This document shows, one piece after another, positions 6,052-8,447 of a DNA stretch of 8,447 nt. Under the pieces are notes generated by a model that saw only the letters and a program-made list of their open reading frames with translations, ran no database searches and was not told where the DNA came from. Source of the DNA: Acetofilamentum sp. (lineage in GTDB: Bacteria > Bacteroidota > Bacteroidia > Bacteroidales > JAFGXI01); assembly GCA_020720565.1 (NCBI GenBank), contig DYOK01000034.1:1-8447 (forward strand). Direction: 5' to 3'. The first letter of the stretch is position 1; each line of letters begins with the position of its first letter. The position numbers and the translations under genes were made by a program.

Positions 6052-6516
6052 ATGAAACCTAATTTTATATTTGCCATTTTGACCTTTTTGCTGCTAAGCA
6101 ATCTGTCAATTGCCCAACGCCCAGCCGAATGTACCAAACATCGAGAGACAATTAAGTCTGAAAGGGTAGCTTTTATTACCTCTGCATTAAATTTGTCGGT
6201 TAAAGAAGCTCAAAATTTTTGGCCAATTTACAATACCTATCACGAAAAAATTGAAGCTATAAGAGAGTCCAAACACAAAGTTTTAAATCAAGCTTCAAAA
6301 AATCAATCTACATTGAAAGATACCGATTATCAAGCTATTTTAGATCAGTATATTTTTTATGTTGAAGAAGAGGCCAGACTCGAAAAACAATTTCAAAAAG
6401 ATTTAGCAAAAGTGTTATCTGCCAAAAAAATATTTCAATTGTACGTTGCTGAAAAGGACTTTAAACGCAAGTTAGTCAAAGATTTACGTGGACAAAAGCC
6501 AGCATGTATGGAATAA
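6052..6516 (+). CDS. Exported Spy/CpxP-like helical protein, putative sensor for the ECF sigma factor
   Basis: Probably periplasmic. Residues 1-21 are a signal peptide ending Ser-Ile-Ala before Gln22. The mature part is almost wholly helical and charged. 'ERVAFITSALNLSVKEAQNFWPIYNTYHEKI' spans 37-67 and carries the Leu-Ser-x-x-x-A-x-x-F-W-P-x-Y form of the LTxxQ-type motif of Spy/CpxP and periplasmic heavy-metal-sensor proteins. In Bacteroidota such genes next to sigma genes are commonly labelled sensors of ECF sigma factors. There are two cysteines only, Cys27 and Cys152, at opposite ends of the mature chain. Residues 112-149 hold 12 Lys/Arg and four Asp/Glu. It is 154 residues long, normal for the family. 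Role as chaperone, stress sensor or metal sensor is inference; no metal-ligand cluster is evident beyond His30, His64 and His75. It is the last gene before a strong terminator. Confidence 0.85.
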   Translation: MKPNFIFAILTFLLLSNLSIAQRPAECTKHRETIKSERVAFITSALNLSVKEAQNFWPIYNTYHEKIEAIRESKHKVLNQASKNQSTLKDTDYQAILDQYIFYVEEEARLEKQFQKDLAKVLSAKKIFQLYVAEKDFKRKLVKDLRGQKPACME

Positions 6517-6542
6517 GGTGTTCGATCTATTTATTAGATTTG
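6512..6542 (+). repeat. Copy 2 of the imperfect repeat, starting at the Spy-like gene stop codon
   Basis: This is the compact copy of the block at 5-56. Aligned over its 31 bases it differs from copy 1 at one position only, but lacks the 13-base palindrome (19-31) and the eight bases 41-48. The stop codon 6514-6516 lies inside it. It is non-coding after the stop. Confidence 0.45.
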
Positions 6543-6591
6543 TAAGGAAAACACGGCATCGATCGATAAGCAATTGTAAAATGAATGGAAT

Positions 6592-6622
6592 AAAAAGGGC
6601 TGCTCGTTAAAGCAGCCCTTTT
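6592..6622. terminator. Bidirectional terminator between the sigma operon and pgi
   Basis: AAAAGGGCTGC (6593-6603) pairs with GCAGCCCTTTT (6612-6622), eleven pairs around an eight-base loop. A run of A precedes the stem and a run of T ends it, so it works on both strands (T5 on the minus strand at 6596-6592). It begins three bases beyond the pgi stop codon and about 76 bases after the Spy-like stop, serving both convergent transcripts. Confidence 0.88.
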
Positions 6623-6625
6623 AGT

Positions 6626-7897
6626 TTATTTGCCTAAAAGCTTAAACATATTCTTTTTATATGCTTCGACACCTGGTTGGTCGAAAGGATTGACACCAAG
6701 CATATATCCACTAATTCCGCAAGCAATTTCGTAAAAATAAATTAACTCACCCAGTATCAAAATATTAAGTTCTTCGAGCATTATTTGCATCACAGGGACA
6801 CCACCTTCGTTGTGGGCTTGCATGGTGCCTGTTTCGGCTTGAGCGTTAATAAAATGAAACGATTTTCCAGTTAAGTAATTCAACTGGTCGTAGTTGTTGT
6901 TGTCGTTTGGAACTTGAGTCTTGGTTTCTGGATTTGCAAAACGAATAAATGTTTCCATTAGTTTTCGTTCTCCCTCTTGCACATATTGGCCTAAACTATG
7001 TAAATCGGTTGTAATGTTGATCGAAACAGGAAAAATCCCTTTGTTTTCTTTGCCTTCGCTTTCGCCATAGAGCTGTTTCCACCATTCGGCCATAGCATTC
7101 CATTTGGGTTTCGAATATACCATTATTTCGTTATTATACCCTTTCTGATACAGTGCATTTCGAAATGCTGCGTATTGAATGGCCATATTTTCTTTCGATT
7201 CTATGGTGTATTTCGCTTCTCCATTTTTGGCACCATTTAAAAGTGCTCTAATATCAATTCCCGCAACTGCAATAGGAAGCAAACCCACTGCGGTTAACAC
7301 AGAATATCGCCCACCTACATCGTCGGGAACCACAAAACTTTCGAGTCCATACTGTTCAACCACAGACCTTAGTGCACCCTTTTGGGCATCGGTAATGGCG
7401 ACGACTCTGTTTTTGATTGCGTTTTCGCCATAATTTTCGACAATTAGATTGAGCAATAATCTAAATCCCACGGCTGGTTCTAGTGTTGTGCCCGATTTTG
7501 ATATAACAATGACAGCAAAATTACGCCCAGATAGATATTGAATCAATTGATTGATATAATCTTCGTCTAAGTTTTGGCCAGCAAAAAGAATTTCGGTTTG
7601 GCTGTGTTCAAAATAGGGTGTAAATAAGTCGATAACTGCTTTCGAACCCAAATATGAGCCACCAATGCCTACTACTACAATGGTTTGGAATTTTTGTAGC
7701 CCTTTGGCAACTCTTTCGATTTCGCTTATTTCGTGTTCACTTATTCGATTGGGTAAGTCGACCCATCCTAAAAAATCGGAACCTAAGCCTGTTTGCTCTT
7801 TTAAGGCTTTTAAATATTTTGGACCAAGCTCGAGAAAGTGCTCTACGTCTTCGGCTTTTACAAAGCCTTTTGTAAATTCGGAATTAAAATTAATCAT
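6626..7897 (-). CDS. pgi: Glucose-6-phosphate isomerase
   Basis: Interconverts glucose 6-phosphate and fructose 6-phosphate in glycolysis and gluconeogenesis, in the cytoplasm. The 423 residues correspond to the short bacterial (Bacillus-like) form, slightly under the usual 440-450. The first SIS domain contains 'VVVGIGGSYLGSKA' (74-87) and the phosphate-binding 'SKSGTTLEP' (133-141). The first family signature is 'DDVGGRYSVLTAVG' (192-205), with the active-site Arg197. 'GESEGKENKGIFP' (278-290) carries the catalytic-region glutamate. 'AHNEGGVP' (361-368) holds the conserved histidine of this form. The second signature 'GVNPFDQPGVEAYKK' (401-415) holds the catalytic lysine (Lys414). All key elements are present, so the enzyme should be active. 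ATG at 7897 is preceded by an A-rich leader with no Shine-Dalgarno sequence. It is separated from the upstream VanZ-like gene by a terminator, so it has its own promoter within about 55 bases; no convincing TAnnTTTG box was found there. Confidence 0.97.
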   Translation of the reverse strand: MINFNSEFTKGFVKAEDVEHFLELGPKYLKALKEQTGLGSDFLGWVDLPNRISEHEISEIERVAKGLQKFQTIVVVGIGGSYLGSKAVIDLFTPYFEHSQTEILFAGQNLDEDYINQLIQYLSGRNFAVIVISKSGTTLEPAVGFRLLLNLIVENYGENAIKNRVVAITDAQKGALRSVVEQYGLESFVVPDDVGGRYSVLTAVGLLPIAVAGIDIRALLNGAKNGEAKYTIESKENMAIQYAAFRNALYQKGYNNEIMVYSKPKWNAMAEWWKQLYGESEGKENKGIFPVSINITTDLHSLGQYVQEGERKLMETFIRFANPETKTQVPNDNNNYDQLNYLTGKSFHFINAQAETGTMQAHNEGGVPVMQIMLEELNILILGELIYFYEIACGISGYMLGVNPFDQPGVEAYKKNMFKLLGK

Positions 7898-7952
7898 ATA
7901 TGGTTGTTTTTTTTAGAGATTGTTCAGTTTATAAATTTATTGTTTTCAAACG

Positions 7953-7978
7953 AAAAAGCACCCAAAAGGATGCTTTTT
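7953..7978 (-). terminator. Terminator of the VanZ-like gene
   Basis: AAAAAGCA (7953-7960) pairs with TGCTTTTT (7971-7978). After one C/A mismatch, CC (7962-7963) pairs with GG (7968-7969) around AAAA. It ends the minus-strand transcript about 54 bases beyond the stop at 8032 and insulates pgi. Both strands finish in T runs, so it could act in either direction. Confidence 0.75.
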
Positions 7979-8031
7979 TATTTTCAAAATATATTTTTAT
8001 TTTTTTTGACATTAATAAATTGATTTGTAAC

Positions 8032-8415
8032 TTAAATGCCTAATTGGTTTGAAAGGTATTTATAAATAGTAGCTGAAATTCCAAACCCTATTAGTGTTGC
8101 AAAAACATCAAAAAAATCAAAAGTTCTACTGGTCCATATTTGTTCAAATTCATAAACTAAAATACCTATAGTTACGAACAACATGGTTTTAATATGACCT
8201 TTTTTTATCCAGTATGCAGCAAATAAACAGGCACTTATTGTGTAAAATAAGTTAGGTGAAAATCCGTTAATTCCAAAGTCGTTAATTTTGAATTCCAGAA
8301 TTAGCGGACGATAAAGAGTCTTTACGAGTATTCCAATCAATCCAAACAAAAAGCTTAGTAATAAAGAAATGTTTTTAGTATTATACTTTTTTATCAAAGT
8401 TATATGGAATGACAA
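8032..8415 (-). CDS. VanZ-like small integral membrane protein, start codon uncertain
   Basis: Four membrane segments are predicted at about residues 15-34, 54-70, 77-93 and 101-121 of a 127-residue chain. The block 'YEFEQIWTSRTFDFFDVFATLIG' (88-110, Tyr88 to Gly110) resembles the VanZ family motif E-x-x-Q, R-T-F-D, D-x-x-A/N-x-x-G. VanZ-family proteins include one linked to teicoplanin resistance, but most in Bacteroidota have no known role. Odd feature: no ATG begins this frame. The in-frame upstream stop is at 8445-8443, leaving TTG at 8415 or TTG at 8397 (giving Met-Ile-Lys-Lys-Tyr) as starts. The first ATG lies at residue 78, inside the third helix, and would destroy the fold. The gene is AT-rich (32 G or C in two sampled 60-base lines). 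A gene that has lost its start by mutation is possible. Confidence 0.65.
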   Translation of the reverse strand: MSFHITLIKKYNTKNISLLLSFLFGLIGILVKTLYRPLILEFKINDFGINGFSPNLFYTISACLFAAYWIKKGHIKTMLFVTIGILVYEFEQIWTSRTFDFFDVFATLIGFGISATIYKYLSNQLGI

Positions 8416-8447
8416 ATATGGATAGCAGGAGTTGCTTAGTTTTTATC

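Noticed and set aside
6558..6567. Palindrome ATCGATCGAT in the 3' region of the sigma operon
   Set aside because: Short tandem ATCG palindrome with no flanking structure; probably incidental.
7179..8023. Several plus-strand open frames across and beyond the start of pgi
   Set aside because: They are antisense to pgi, and the last crosses a terminator hairpin. Their composition is not protein-like and no family is recognised.

Overview
The window reads as chromosomal DNA of a Bacteroidota bacterium. Three things support this. The start codons lack Shine-Dalgarno sequences and are preceded by A/T-rich leaders. Candidate promoters match the phylum's TAnnTTTG -7 box. The protein families are typical of the phylum: the Bacteroidota branch of polysaccharide flippases, an ECF sigma factor followed by a 'PENYF' membrane protein and a Spy/CpxP-like protein, and a secreted protein opening with a 'D-I-x-x-L-K-S-G' beta domain. 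Genus cannot be called. No tRNA, rRNA, CRISPR array, insertion sequence or phage gene was seen.

Layout, left to right. Positions 1-171 are intergenic, with a strong rho-independent hairpin (86-115) that probably ends a plus-strand gene lying left of the window. Next come two minus-strand genes for exported proteins: an uncharacterised secreted protein (172-1095) and a C69-family dipeptidase (1401-3140). They are separated by 305 bases holding a 17-bp perfect hairpin. A 419-base divergent intergenic region follows. Then four plus-strand genes lie close together (3560-6516): a MOP-superfamily polysaccharide flippase, an ECF sigma factor, a small single-pass membrane protein with an acidic tail, and an exported Spy/CpxP-like helical protein. 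A bidirectional terminator (6592-6622) separates these from the convergent glucose-6-phosphate isomerase gene (6626-7897). The window ends with a minus-strand VanZ-like membrane protein (8032-8415) that has no ATG start and has its own terminator.

How the genes may work together. The sigma factor, membrane protein and Spy-like protein form the only regulatory module. Their order and architecture resemble the CnrH-CnrY-CnrX logic of metal or envelope sensing: cytoplasmic ECF sigma, membrane-bound antagonist, periplasmic sensor. The membrane protein lacks a zinc anti-sigma motif, and its outer tail is strongly acidic, facing a partner with a basic C-terminal part. The flippase lies 32 bases upstream and may be co-transcribed, which would link envelope polysaccharide export to the stress module. 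The dipeptidase, isomerase and VanZ-like genes look like independent transcription units. The two outer genes (172-1095 and 8032-8415) are visibly more AT-rich than the dipeptidase gene: about 27% G+C in the lines counted by hand against about 43%. That may mark them as accessory or fast-evolving.

The most interesting items are the three-gene sigma module and an imperfect repeat. The repeat begins at a TAA at the left edge of the window and recurs at the stop codon of the Spy-like gene; the copies differ mainly by a 13-base perfect palindrome.
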